DNA of 64,000 nucleotides, from contig CAJUJF010000004.1 of the NCBI GenBank assembly GCA_910586825.1, positions 55,108 to 119,107 on the forward strand, in the 5' to 3' direction. Position 1 is the first letter of the stretch. Every line of letters begins with the position of its first letter. The position numbers were made by a program, and so were the translations under genes. Shown piece by piece: positions 43,189-50,347 of the stretch. The stretch is from an uncultured Christensenellaceae bacterium. GTDB lineage: Bacteria > Bacillota > Clostridia > Christensenellales > Borkfalkiaceae. The notes below the pieces were generated by a model, which saw only the letters and a program-made list of their open reading frames with translations, was not told the origin of the DNA and made no database searches.

Positions 43189-44406
43189 TCAGCGGATACT
43201 TTCGATATTCGGCGCAAATTCGGCTTCCGCGGTGGAAAGCAGAAGATCTTTCCATTCGCCGTACTTTTTCAGCGAAGAGCGGTAGAGCGAGCGTTTTAAT
43301 TGGAAGAGATCGCAGTCGTTATCCCGACAGATCGTCCACAGTTCGCGCATATCTTTTTCCAGCTTTTCCTTAGCGTTTTGAATCGCTTTGTCGGGAACCT
43401 TGCTGTCGGCGACGTCCTCGATCGGAGAGGGTACGCCGCGGTTGTACAGCCGAACTTTCAGATTGATCGAAAATTTCGCCTTCGGTTTGTTTTTCATGTC
43501 CAGCGAAACGCCGCCTTCGTCTTTCAGAATGGAGAGCGTGAGCGGCTTCCCGTTCTCTTCCGCGCCGAACGTGCCGGCGAATACCTTCGATTTCAGCAGA
43601 CTGAACGCGAAAGTCTGTTCTCTGTTCAAAAGCGCGGACATTTTCCCGCGGCTGAAAATAACCGTTTCTTCGGCAAAGTAGATTTTTTTCTGTTCTTCTC
43701 CCTGCGCGCTGGAACCGCTCTGCTGTCCGCCGCCGCTTCCGGACGAAGAGGAGCCGCTTCCGCCGCCCGATTCGGACCCGCAGTCCTGATCCTGCGAACG
43801 GATAAAGGGCATATAACCGCTTTGCGAAATCCCGTGATAGCCGATCGCAAATTCTTTGAGGCTGTTTTTCATCACTCTGCCCGATTTCACGGCCGCGTCG
43901 GAAAAGAGCTTTTCGAGGGCGAGCGAGGACGTGTCTTCGATCGCGCTGACCGAAGTCAGCATGTCCCGCGCCGTCCCTTCGCATGCGGCGATCAGACAGC
44001 TGTCCTGCATGTATTCGTTTCTCAAAAAGAAGTCGAGCACGTCGAAGACGTCTTCTTTCAGCGTGTTTTCTCCGAGCAGAATGAGGTTGCAGAAAATGAG
44101 TTTGGGGACCCAACCGGTTTTGGAGTAGATCTCGGCGATGCAGTCGGAAACCGTTTCGCCGTCCCCTTCGATATCGACGCTCGCCGTTCCGCAGGAAGAG
44201 CGTTCGCTTCCCTTCGGGGTCGCGATCTGCGCCGTGAGATGCACGCCCGTTTCGGTGCGGTCCAATCCCGCCGCCAGAATGATCGCGGTTTTCTGAATGT
44301 CCACAAGCCCGAAGTCGTTGGAAAAGAACGAGAGCAGTAGCACGCCGAAAATGAGGATATAGAGCTTGATCGGCACTCTTTGCAAGAATTCACGAAATTT
44401 TTTCAC
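43189..44406 (-). CDS. gerAC: Spore germination protein, GerAC/Ger(x)C type
   Basis: The protein has 405 residues. FGLVDIQKTAIILAAGLDRTETG near residue 33 is the usual N-terminal block of Ger(x)C, and the middle has KLIFCNLILLGE. The C-terminal domain ends with DMRELWTICRDNDCDLFQLKRSLYRSSLKKYGEW. Known relatives are lipoproteins with a Cys just before the (W)D block; here a hydrophobic helix (LYILIFGVLLLSFF) is followed by SNDFG without a Cys, so it seems membrane-anchored by the helix instead. A Gly/Ser-rich insert (about 220-245) is also unusual. It overlaps gerAB by 17 bp and forms the germinant receptor with GerAA and GerAB in the spore inner membrane. Confidence 0.93.
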   Translation of the reverse strand: MKKFREFLQRVPIKLYILIFGVLLLSFFSNDFGLVDIQKTAIILAAGLDRTETGVHLTAQIATPKGSERSSCGTASVDIEGDGETVSDCIAEIYSKTGWVPKLIFCNLILLGENTLKEDVFDVLDFFLRNEYMQDSCLIAACEGTARDMLTSVSAIEDTSSLALEKLFSDAAVKSGRVMKNSLKEFAIGYHGISQSGYMPFIRSQDQDCGSESGGGSGSSSSGSGGGQQSGSSAQGEEQKKIYFAEETVIFSRGKMSALLNREQTFAFSLLKSKVFAGTFGAEENGKPLTLSILKDEGGVSLDMKNKPKAKFSINLKVRLYNRGVPSPIEDVADSKVPDKAIQNAKEKLEKDMRELWTICRDNDCDLFQLKRSLYRSSLKKYGEWKDLLLSTAEAEFAPNIESIR

Positions 44407-45469
44407 GCGGCTTCCTCCTTAATAACAACGCCGTGAGCGGCAGCAGAATACAGAATGCGGGAAAGATCCAGAACAGCGTCTCCGAAATCGCGGTGTTCAC
44501 CGCGCCGAACCAAAAATCGAGCAGGATCGAAAGCGTGAGCAGAACGGCGTTGATCCCGATCGAATAGAGCGTGGTGCGGTATCTGCCTTCGCCGTACGCG
44601 TGTCCGAGAAACTCCACGCCCGCCCGAACGGGCAGAACGCAGTAGAACACCATGACGAGCGTGAGCATGAAGAGGAAGAGGTAGTCGATTCTCCCCAACA
44701 CGGTGATCCCCGAAAAGTATTTGGAAATTTTGGCGAACGCGAACAGCTGTCGCGAAGCGATATCCGAAAAGATTCCGTAAAAGGTTGCGAGGAAGAGCAG
44801 GATCGCCGCGCCGCCCGCGAGATAGGAGAGCGCGCCCTTCCACGCCATGCCCTTTTGATAGCGGAATTTTCCGATCATCGTCAGCAACAGAACGGAATCG
44901 AAAAACCAGCTCATGGTAAACGCCGTGCCGTTCAGATATCCCCCGATCCCCGCCGCGCCGACCGGTTGCAACGCCACGAAATCCGCCTGATATACCGACA
45001 GCAGCATGATTCCGAAAAACCCGATCATCGAGACGGGCGTAAGGAAGTCCCAGACTCTGCCGTACGAAACGAGCGGTTTGGAGCAGAGATATGCGGACAC
45101 CAAAAAGAACGAGGAGAAAGCGACGCTGGAAGGCAGGGTATCGTAAAACACGCTCTGGATATACAGCTTTTGTTCGAGCAGCGGCAAGAGCGCCGCGTAA
45201 AAGAGGAACAGCGCCAATACGGTCACGACGATTTTCGCAACGACTTTCCCGAACGTGTAGCAAAGCATGTCGTAAAACGTTTCGTTGGCGCGCGCCGCGA
45301 GCAGGACGCAGAAGACGAGCGCCGCCTGCAAGAGATAGTTCGTGGCGATGGGAAACAGCAGATCGTTTTTGGCGAAGTGAACGAGCTGGCTGGGCATCAG
45401 CACGAGTTTTCCGACGGGCGCGATCGCCGCGAGAAAGAAGTAAAGTTGTCGGGACGAGATCTGCTTCAC
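44390..45469 (-). CDS. gerAB: Spore germination protein, GerAB type (permease-like)
   Basis: The protein has 359 residues with about ten membrane helices, of the amino acid permease (APC) fold used by GerAB subunits. It opens with ISSRQLYFFLAAIAPVGKLVLMPSQL, typical of the family, which binds the germinant amino acid or nucleoside. It overlaps both neighbours (4 bp with gerAA, 17 bp with gerAC), so translation is coupled. The germinant cannot be read from the sequence. Confidence 0.95.
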   Translation of the reverse strand: MKQISSRQLYFFLAAIAPVGKLVLMPSQLVHFAKNDLLFPIATNYLLQAALVFCVLLAARANETFYDMLCYTFGKVVAKIVVTVLALFLFYAALLPLLEQKLYIQSVFYDTLPSSVAFSSFFLVSAYLCSKPLVSYGRVWDFLTPVSMIGFFGIMLLSVYQADFVALQPVGAAGIGGYLNGTAFTMSWFFDSVLLLTMIGKFRYQKGMAWKGALSYLAGGAAILLFLATFYGIFSDIASRQLFAFAKISKYFSGITVLGRIDYLFLFMLTLVMVFYCVLPVRAGVEFLGHAYGEGRYRTTLYSIGINAVLLTLSILLDFWFGAVNTAISETLFWIFPAFCILLPLTALLLRRKPREKIS

Positions 45470-46902
45470 GGTTTAAGCCTCCTTCTGTTTTTGCTCTTTA
45501 ACGCGATCGGCCGTTTGGGCAGCGATCCGAGATTGTATTTCACGAGCGAGTCGCGCAGATCCTGCGGGACGACGGGCGAGAACGGCGCAAGCACGGGCGT
45601 GCCGAAACTGTCGGCGGTCACGATATAGAGAATGAGGAACGCCGTGAGCAGGATGATGCCGTACGTTCCGACGCTGCCCGCGACGAGCAGCATGGCGAGC
45701 CGCACGACGGAGGTCTGCTCTATGAGATTGGGAACCGCGTACAGTCCGATCCCGCTGAACGCGATAATGATGATCGCGGGCGTAGAAACGAATCCCGCGT
45801 TCACGGCGGTCTCGCCCAAGACGAGCGCGCCCACGACGGAGAGCGCCATGCCCACGTATTTGGGCATTCTGATGCTCGCCTCGTTCAGCACTTCGAGAAC
45901 GAGCAGAACGAGCAGCATTTCCAGCGACGGCGAAAGGGGAATGTCCCGAATGCTCCCCGATATGGTGAGCAGTAATTTGATCGGAAAGAGCTGTAATTTA
46001 AACAACTGCGCCGCGATATAGATCGCGGGGAGATAGATCGCGACGATCAGCGCGAAAATGCGCAGGATCCGCGTGAACGTCGCCCGCGCGGCGGGTACGT
46101 AATAGTCTTCGCTCGCCTGAAAATCTTCCACGAGGAGATAGGGCGCCGTCAGCGCGATAGGCGAGCCGTCCACGAGCAGTCCCACTCTCCCTTCGGCGAT
46201 CTTCGCGCAGAAGATGTCCGGCTTTTCCGTCGTGCCGACCTGTTTCATCAGCGAATTGGGGCGGGCGGCAAGGAAGTGCGTGAGATAGGAAGAATCCGGA
46301 ATAAAGTCGATGTCGATTTTTTCCAACTTTTCTTTTACCGCGTCGACGAGCTTCTGCGGGGTCGTCCCTTCGAGATAGCATACGGCGACGAACGTCTGCG
46401 AACGTCTGCCGACTTTGATCATTTCCACTTTCAATTCGGGCGTTTTCAGCCTGCGCCGCACGAGGGAAACGTTGATCTTGACGTCCTCGATAAACCCCTC
46501 GCGCGGACCTTTGATCGTGACGTCGGTCGGCGGTTCCGCGATCGCGCGGACGAACACTTTTTTCGTGCCGGCGATAATGCCCTGATCCGCGCCCTCCCAC
46601 AGGACGACGGGGTTGCCCGCAAGGATCTCTTCCGCGAGCAGTTCGAACGACGTCTCCTGTCTCAGTTCGGGAGAGGTGAGTTTTTTCCCCACGTTCTCGG
46701 CGTCGAGCGTTCCTTCGTAATGCAAAAGCGGGCGCACCACCTGTTCGCCCAACAGTTCTTTATCGGTTATGGCGTCTACAAAGACGCAGGTAAAGGCGAC
46801 GCCCGCTTGCGTTTGGAACGCGAAAGTGAGAATGTCCTCCGCGGGGAGCAGACGTTTCAGTTCCGCAACGTCTTTTTCGAGCGTGCCGCTCACGTTTTTC
46901 AT
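45466..46902 (-). CDS. gerAA: Spore germination protein, GerAA type
   Basis: The protein has 478 residues. The soluble N-terminal domain carries TIKGPREGFIEDVKINVSLVRRRLKTPELK and GVRSQTFV-like sequence. Five or six membrane helices follow (EVLNEASIRMPKYVGMALSVVGALVLGETAVNAGFVS), and the C-terminus is basic (KSKNRRRLKP). It is the first gene of the operon. The start codon has no ribosome binding site, and a forespore-type promoter lies immediately upstream, so the message may be leaderless. GerA complexes trigger release of dipicolinic acid during germination. Confidence 0.95.
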   Translation of the reverse strand: MKNVSGTLEKDVAELKRLLPAEDILTFAFQTQAGVAFTCVFVDAITDKELLGEQVVRPLLHYEGTLDAENVGKKLTSPELRQETSFELLAEEILAGNPVVLWEGADQGIIAGTKKVFVRAIAEPPTDVTIKGPREGFIEDVKINVSLVRRRLKTPELKVEMIKVGRRSQTFVAVCYLEGTTPQKLVDAVKEKLEKIDIDFIPDSSYLTHFLAARPNSLMKQVGTTEKPDIFCAKIAEGRVGLLVDGSPIALTAPYLLVEDFQASEDYYVPAARATFTRILRIFALIVAIYLPAIYIAAQLFKLQLFPIKLLLTISGSIRDIPLSPSLEMLLVLLVLEVLNEASIRMPKYVGMALSVVGALVLGETAVNAGFVSTPAIIIIAFSGIGLYAVPNLIEQTSVVRLAMLLVAGSVGTYGIILLTAFLILYIVTADSFGTPVLAPFSPVVPQDLRDSLVKYNLGSLPKRPIALKSKNRRRLKP

Positions 46903-46908
46903 AACAGG

Positions 46909-46936
46909 AGTATGAGGGGTTAAACAATAATTATAC
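46909..46936 (-). promoter_or_regulatory. Candidate forespore (sigma-F/G-type) promoter of the gerA operon
   Basis: On the minus strand GTATA (46936-46932), a 17-bp spacer and CATACT (46914-46909), fitting the known sigma-G pattern (GNATA, CATACTA). gerA is sigma-G controlled in B. subtilis. Transcription would start at or within a few bases of the gerAA ATG at 46902. Confidence 0.65.
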
Positions 46937-46947
46937 GCTTACAGTTC

Positions 46948-46984
46948 GGAAAAAAGAAACCCCTCCCCGCGGAACGGGGAGGGG
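46948..46984 (-). terminator. Terminator of the 46994 gene
   Basis: On the minus strand CCCCTCCCC / GGGGAGGGG with a GTTCCGC loop, followed by TTTCTTTTTT. It insulates the gerA promoter. Confidence 0.9.
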
Positions 46985-46993
46985 ATAAGACGG

Positions 46994-47527
46994 TCATTTC
47001 GGCATGGATTCCAGAAACTGCGCGACCGTATCGGTGTACAGCGCGAGTTCCGTGCCCGTGAGCGGCGGGTCGGCGTAGCGGGCGAGCGTCTCCGTCACGA
47101 AAAGCAGCAGTTCTTCGCCCGACTTTTGCGCGCTTCCCGCCGCAAGTTCTTTCGCCGCTTCGCCGAGTTTCTCTTCGGGGACGATTCCCGCAAGGAGTTC
47201 GGCAACGGGCGGAAGGTCGCCACGGTTGCGGAAAAACTGTTCGTAAATCACGTAATAAAGCGTCGCCGCGCACCCGCAGGCAAATCCGCCTTCGAGGGTC
47301 TCGGCAAAATCCGCCGTAAAGGGCGCGGCGCTCTTCGTTGCGATCGCGCGGAATACCGCGTAGAACACGGTCCCCAGCACAAAGGGCGCAAACACGCACA
47401 GTTTTTTCGCTCGGTTTTTCAAAACCGTCTTTTTCAGCAAGGAGGTGCATGCGCTAACCCCCAAAGCTATGAGCAGCACGTCCGCCCCGTACAGGCGGAA
47501 CGCGCTCAGGTATTGTACGATCGTCAT
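46994..47527 (-). CDS. Membrane protein of unknown function
   Basis: The protein has 177 residues from the ATG at 47527 (GAGAGG 5 nt upstream). Three hydrophobic segments lie in the N-terminal 110 residues (GADVLLIALGVSACTSLL; LCVFAPFVLGTVFYAVFRAI; GGFACGCAATLYYVIYEQFF). The C-terminal half is soluble and acidic (AGIVPEEKLGEAAKELAA..., ELALYTDTVAQFLESMPK). No family was recognised. It is a single gene with its own terminator just upstream of gerAA. Confidence 0.75.
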   Translation of the reverse strand: MTIVQYLSAFRLYGADVLLIALGVSACTSLLKKTVLKNRAKKLCVFAPFVLGTVFYAVFRAIATKSAAPFTADFAETLEGGFACGCAATLYYVIYEQFFRNRGDLPPVAELLAGIVPEEKLGEAAKELAAGSAQKSGEELLLFVTETLARYADPPLTGTELALYTDTVAQFLESMPK

Positions 47528-47602
47528 AGTCACCTCTCAATACCCGTCGCAACTCTATCGTAACACGGAGGGCGGCGGTTTCGGGCGGTACATGACTGTT
47601 TT

Positions 47603-47899
47603 TTACGGGCTTTTGATACCCCGATCGGCGTCGTCCTTTAAAATCAAAGCGATCTCGGTAAGACGCGTCTGCATACTTTTCAATACGGCGACAACAGTTT
47701 GTTTTTGCCGTTCGACTTGAATTTGCATCGGTTCCCAATATTCGCACGTTTCCCGCAGACGAAATCCTGTGTAGGAATATGTTCTTCTGATATTGTCGTT
47801 GATACAGTGTCCTTCAATCGGGAACAGACAATATCCGCGTTTTATAAAATGCTCTATGTAGAACCTGCAATTTTTGCAAACGGACATTTTAGGTTTCAT
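47603..47899 (-). CDS. Small Cys-rich protein A (zinc-ribbon-like), paralogue of 47983
   Basis: The protein has 98 residues. It begins MKPKMSVCKNCRFYIEHFIKRGYCLFPIEGHC, where CxxC plus two further Cys could bind a metal. Then RLRETCEYWEPMQIQVE and a helical C-terminal part (KSMQTRLTEIALILKDDADR). The gene at 47983 carries the same layout (VCRNCRYYLEHYIK, GHCIN, LRETCECWEPMQIQ, EEIALILKDDADRE), so they are tandem paralogues. No enzyme motif is visible. Function unknown. Confidence 0.7.
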   Translation of the reverse strand: MKPKMSVCKNCRFYIEHFIKRGYCLFPIEGHCINDNIRRTYSYTGFRLRETCEYWEPMQIQVERQKQTVVAVLKSMQTRLTEIALILKDDADRGIKSP

Positions 47900-47982
47900 A
47901 AAAACTCCTAAGGTAAAACGGCGTCATTTTTTTGTAATTCGCAAGAAACGTTTTTTGTCGTACATGACCGTTGTCTGCGACT

Positions 47983-48270
47983 TTATATTTCCCGATCAGC
48001 GTCGTCTTTTAAAATCAAAGCGATTTCTTCGAGATTTTCTTGCATTCGCTTCAACACGTAACAAATGCTTTGTTTGCGTTCTTCGATTTGAATCTGCATC
48101 GGCTCCCAACATTCGCACGTTTCCCGCAGGCTGAATTTTGCCGGCGGGTATTTTTTTCGTATTTCGCTGTTAATACAGTGTCCGTCAATCGTGAACAGGG
48201 ATTGTTCGGATTTGATATAGTGCTCTAAATAATACCTGCAATTTCTGCAAACATATATTCTTCGTTTCAT
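47983..48270 (-). CDS. Small Cys-rich protein B, paralogue of 47603
   Basis: The protein has 95 residues from the ATG at 48270 (MKRRIYVCRNC), chosen because it matches the start of protein A; in-frame ATGs at 48285 and 48354 would only add sequence not shared by the relative. Four conserved Cys (CxxC, HC, TCEC). It is divergent from the XRE gene at 48381, with a 110-bp shared control region. This layout suggests the XRE protein may regulate the pair, which is inference. Confidence 0.7.
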   Translation of the reverse strand: MKRRIYVCRNCRYYLEHYIKSEQSLFTIDGHCINSEIRKKYPPAKFSLRETCECWEPMQIQIEERKQSICYVLKRMQENLEEIALILKDDADREI

Positions 48271-48317
48271 AAGTGTATCCCGCATAAATTTATCTAAATG
48301 ACACCTAATAGTATAAG

Positions 48318-48364
48318 TTGTCCATTGGGCAAAAGTCAAGCAAAATTTGTCCATTAGGTATATT
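48318..48364 (+). promoter_or_regulatory. Promoter/operator of XRE gene 1
   Basis: Direct repeats TTGTCCATTGGG (48318) and TTGTCCATTAGG (48347) are 29 bp apart, and the second abuts TATATT (48359-48364). The same plan recurs before XRE gene 2, so it is a likely autoregulatory site. Confidence 0.5.
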
Positions 48365-48380
48365 TTTTTATTAGGAATTT

Positions 48381-48590
48381 ATGATTACTCTTGACATTAT
48401 CCAAAAACGACTTGCAGAAGCAATTCGGCATAGCGGATTATCACAAACAGAAATAGCAGAAAGGCTGGGCGTCAATCCGTCACAAATATCATGTTATGTG
48501 CATGGAAAAAAATTGCCTGCACTTGATACTTTCGCTAACCTCTGTGCGATTATCGATGTAAACTCGAATGATATTCTTGCATTACCGTAA
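48381..48590 (+). CDS. XRE-family regulator 1 (69 aa)
   Basis: One HTH_3 domain fills the protein (QKRLAEAIRHSGLSQTEIAERLGVNPSQISCYVHGKKLPALDTFANLC). It shares most residues with the protein at 48722, so the two are recent tandem paralogues. AGGAA lies about 6 nt before the ATG. The small size suggests a phage- or plasmid-like repressor. It is divergent from the Cys-rich genes. Confidence 0.85.
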   Translation: MITLDIIQKRLAEAIRHSGLSQTEIAERLGVNPSQISCYVHGKKLPALDTFANLCAIIDVNSNDILALP

Positions 48591-48618
48591 TAGGCTTAAT
48601 ACAATTTTGTAATTAAAG

Positions 48619-48654
48619 CCGCCCTTCGGCTGATTATCGTGAGGGCGGTTTTTA
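48619..48654 (+). terminator. Terminator after XRE gene 1
   Basis: CCGCCCT (48619-48625) pairs with AGGGCGG (48642-48648), extended by A-T pairs, then TTTTTA. Confidence 0.85.
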
Positions 48655-48666
48655 ATGTTAAACATA

Positions 48667-48713
48667 TTGCCTATCAGACAAAAATTAAGCAAATTTTGCC
48701 CGATAGGTATATT
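48667..48713 (+). promoter_or_regulatory. Promoter/operator of XRE gene 2
   Basis: TTGCCTATCAG (48667) and TTGCCCGATAGG (48696), again 29 bp apart, with TATATT at 48708-48713. It also forms an inverted repeat (CCTATC...GATAGG). It aligns base by base with the promoter of XRE gene 1. Confidence 0.5.
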
Positions 48714-48721
48714 TTTGATTT

Positions 48722-48928
48722 ATGATAACGCTTGCAAACATTCAAACCCGTCTTGCCGAAGCGATTCTGCGCAGTGAATTATCGCAGACGGAGATCGCAA
48801 AGAGGCTTGGCGTAAATCCGTCTCAGATTTCCTGTTATGTGCATGGAAAAAAATTGCCCGCGCTCGATACGTTTGCAAACCTCTGCGCAATTCTGGACGT
48901 GGATTCCAAAGATATTCTCGGTTCGTAA
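48722..48928 (+). CDS. XRE-family regulator 2 (68 aa)
   Basis: Paralogue of the 48381 protein, identical over AKRLGVNPSQISCYVHGKK LPALDTFANLCAI. The recognition helix (NPSQISCYVHG) is the same, so both proteins should read the same DNA site. The start codon is only about 9 nt from the -10 box and lacks a ribosome binding site, so its transcript may be leaderless. Function unknown. Confidence 0.82.
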   Translation: MITLANIQTRLAEAILRSELSQTEIAKRLGVNPSQISCYVHGKKLPALDTFANLCAILDVDSKDILGS

Positions 48929-48952
48929 CGGTGCAACCGAACAATTAAAAAA

Positions 48953-48981
48953 GCCGCCCTTTGCAATCGGCAAAGGGCGGC
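48953..48981. terminator. Bidirectional terminator
   Basis: A perfect 12-bp stem (48953-48964 with 48970-48981) and AATCG loop. Read on the minus strand it is followed by six T, so it ends the phosphoribosyltransferase gene; it also closes XRE gene 2. Confidence 0.92.
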
Positions 48982-48991
48982 GTCTTGGTTC

Positions 48992-49621
48992 TTATACAAT
49001 TTTACTGTATCCGTAGGAGTTTACGAGCGCGTCTATCTTCACGCCCTTTTTGCACAGCGGACATTCGGCGGGGGAGTAGGACCGGTAGTCGTTCAGATCC
49101 TCCGTACTCACGATCTTGACGACGGGCACGTCCGGAATTTCGAAATTTCCGCCGAACACGGTGGCTAGTCCCACCGGTTCTCCGCCGTAGTACCGGATCC
49201 CGTCGAGCGCGCTCTTCGCGGTCAGTCCCGTCGTGGACGTGGCGGAAAGCAACAGAACGTGCCTGCCTTTCACGTACGGCAGCATATTGTCGCGCAGGAT
49301 CAGTTTCTCGTCCGTGATCTCCGGCGAGATGACGGCGATATCCAGATTGATATTGATGCCTGCGTGCGAAAGCTCGTTCGCAAGGAACGCGCCCACCATC
49401 TTGGTGCGTTCGAGCGTGATGATCGTTTCGACGGGGACGTTCGCGAAACTTTCCGCAAACAGCCGCGCCGCCGCCTTGGCGGTAAACATTTGGGATTTGA
49501 CTTTCGTCATGTCGATACAGCAGTTTACGTGGGAATGCCGGGTGGCGAAATGTCCGGGGATCGCCCGAATGACAACCGTGCTGTTTCTTTTTGCGCGCAG
49601 GTCGAATGCTCTCTTTTCCAT
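48992..49621 (-). CDS. Orotate phosphoribosyltransferase-like protein
   Basis: The protein has 209 residues from the ATG at 49621, which has AAGGAA upstream; longer starts have no binding site. It has a type I phosphoribosyltransferase fold: RHSHVNCCIDMTKVK, an ERTKMVG segment, and the PRPP loop region HVLLLSATSTTGLTAKSAL. The usual pair of acidic residues in that loop (VDDVxTTG) is replaced by Ser-Ala, which is odd. The C-terminus carries CPLCKKGVKID with a CxxC. Whether it makes OMP is uncertain; it stands alone with no pyrimidine genes nearby. Confidence 0.75.
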   Translation of the reverse strand: MEKRAFDLRAKRNSTVVIRAIPGHFATRHSHVNCCIDMTKVKSQMFTAKAAARLFAESFANVPVETIITLERTKMVGAFLANELSHAGININLDIAVISPEITDEKLILRDNMLPYVKGRHVLLLSATSTTGLTAKSALDGIRYYGGEPVGLATVFGGNFEIPDVPVVKIVSTEDLNDYRSYSPAECPLCKKGVKIDALVNSYGYSKIV

Positions 49622-49783
49622 AAAAATTCCTTTTTCTACCATTCTAATACGAAATGAACGGAAAGTAAAGAGCGAATTTAAAATTTTTTCGTAAAAAAAG
49701 CGATTTTTTTCCGACAAATCGTTTAAGAGAGGGGAATTTACATTATATTAGAAGTGACTAAAAAACATAACGGCGGTTGCGAA

Positions 49784-50314
49784 GTGAGTCAGGAAAAGAA
49801 GAACAAGACGGAAACGGCGTGCGAAGAGGAGATTTCCGAGGAAACGGTGCAGGCGGAAACATCCGCGGCGGCGGAATCCGAGACGGAGACCCTTCGGCGC
49901 GAAGCGGAAGATTTCAAGCGGAAGTGGTATTCGGTGACGGCGGAGTACGAGAACTATCGGAAACGCACGGCTTCCACCCGAAGCCAGGCGTATGCGGAAG
50001 GGCGGGCGGACGTCGTCAAGGGGCTTTTCCCCATTGCCGACAACCTCGAACTCGCGATCGCGAGCTGTACGGAGGAAAAGACGAAGCAGGGGATCGCGAT
50101 GATCGAGAAGGCGTTTTCGAAACTGCTTGAAGACGAGAAGATCGAAACGATCTGTCCGCTCGGCGAAGAGTTCGATCCCGAAAAATGCGAAGCGGTGTTC
50201 GCCGTCGATCCCGAAGAGGGCGAGGCGAGCGGGATCGTCAAACAGGTGTTCCGCAAGGGATACGAACAGAACGGAAAAGTGTTGCGGTTCGCGCAGGTTT
50301 CCGTTACCAAATAA
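49784..50314 (+). CDS. grpE: Nucleotide exchange factor GrpE
   Basis: The protein has 176 residues from the GTG at 49784 (GGCGG 7 nt upstream); a GTG at 49754 would add ten residues but has no binding site. The N-terminal 45 residues are acidic and disordered. Then EDFKRKWYSVTAEYENYRKRT is the usual start of the long coiled coil, and the C-terminal beta domain has EKCEAVF and GIVKQVFRKGYEQNGKVLRFAQVSV. It exchanges ADP on DnaK. It is first in grpE-dnaK-dnaJ. The heat-shock repressor gene hrcA and a CIRCE element, usually just upstream, are not seen here. Confidence 0.95.
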   Translation: MSQEKKNKTETACEEEISEETVQAETSAAAESETETLRREAEDFKRKWYSVTAEYENYRKRTASTRSQAYAEGRADVVKGLFPIADNLELAIASCTEEKTKQGIAMIEKAFSKLLEDEKIETICPLGEEFDPEKCEAVFAVDPEEGEASGIVKQVFRKGYEQNGKVLRFAQVSVTK

Positions 50315-50347
50315 ATTCTGAAATCATCAAGAAAGGAGAGAAATATT

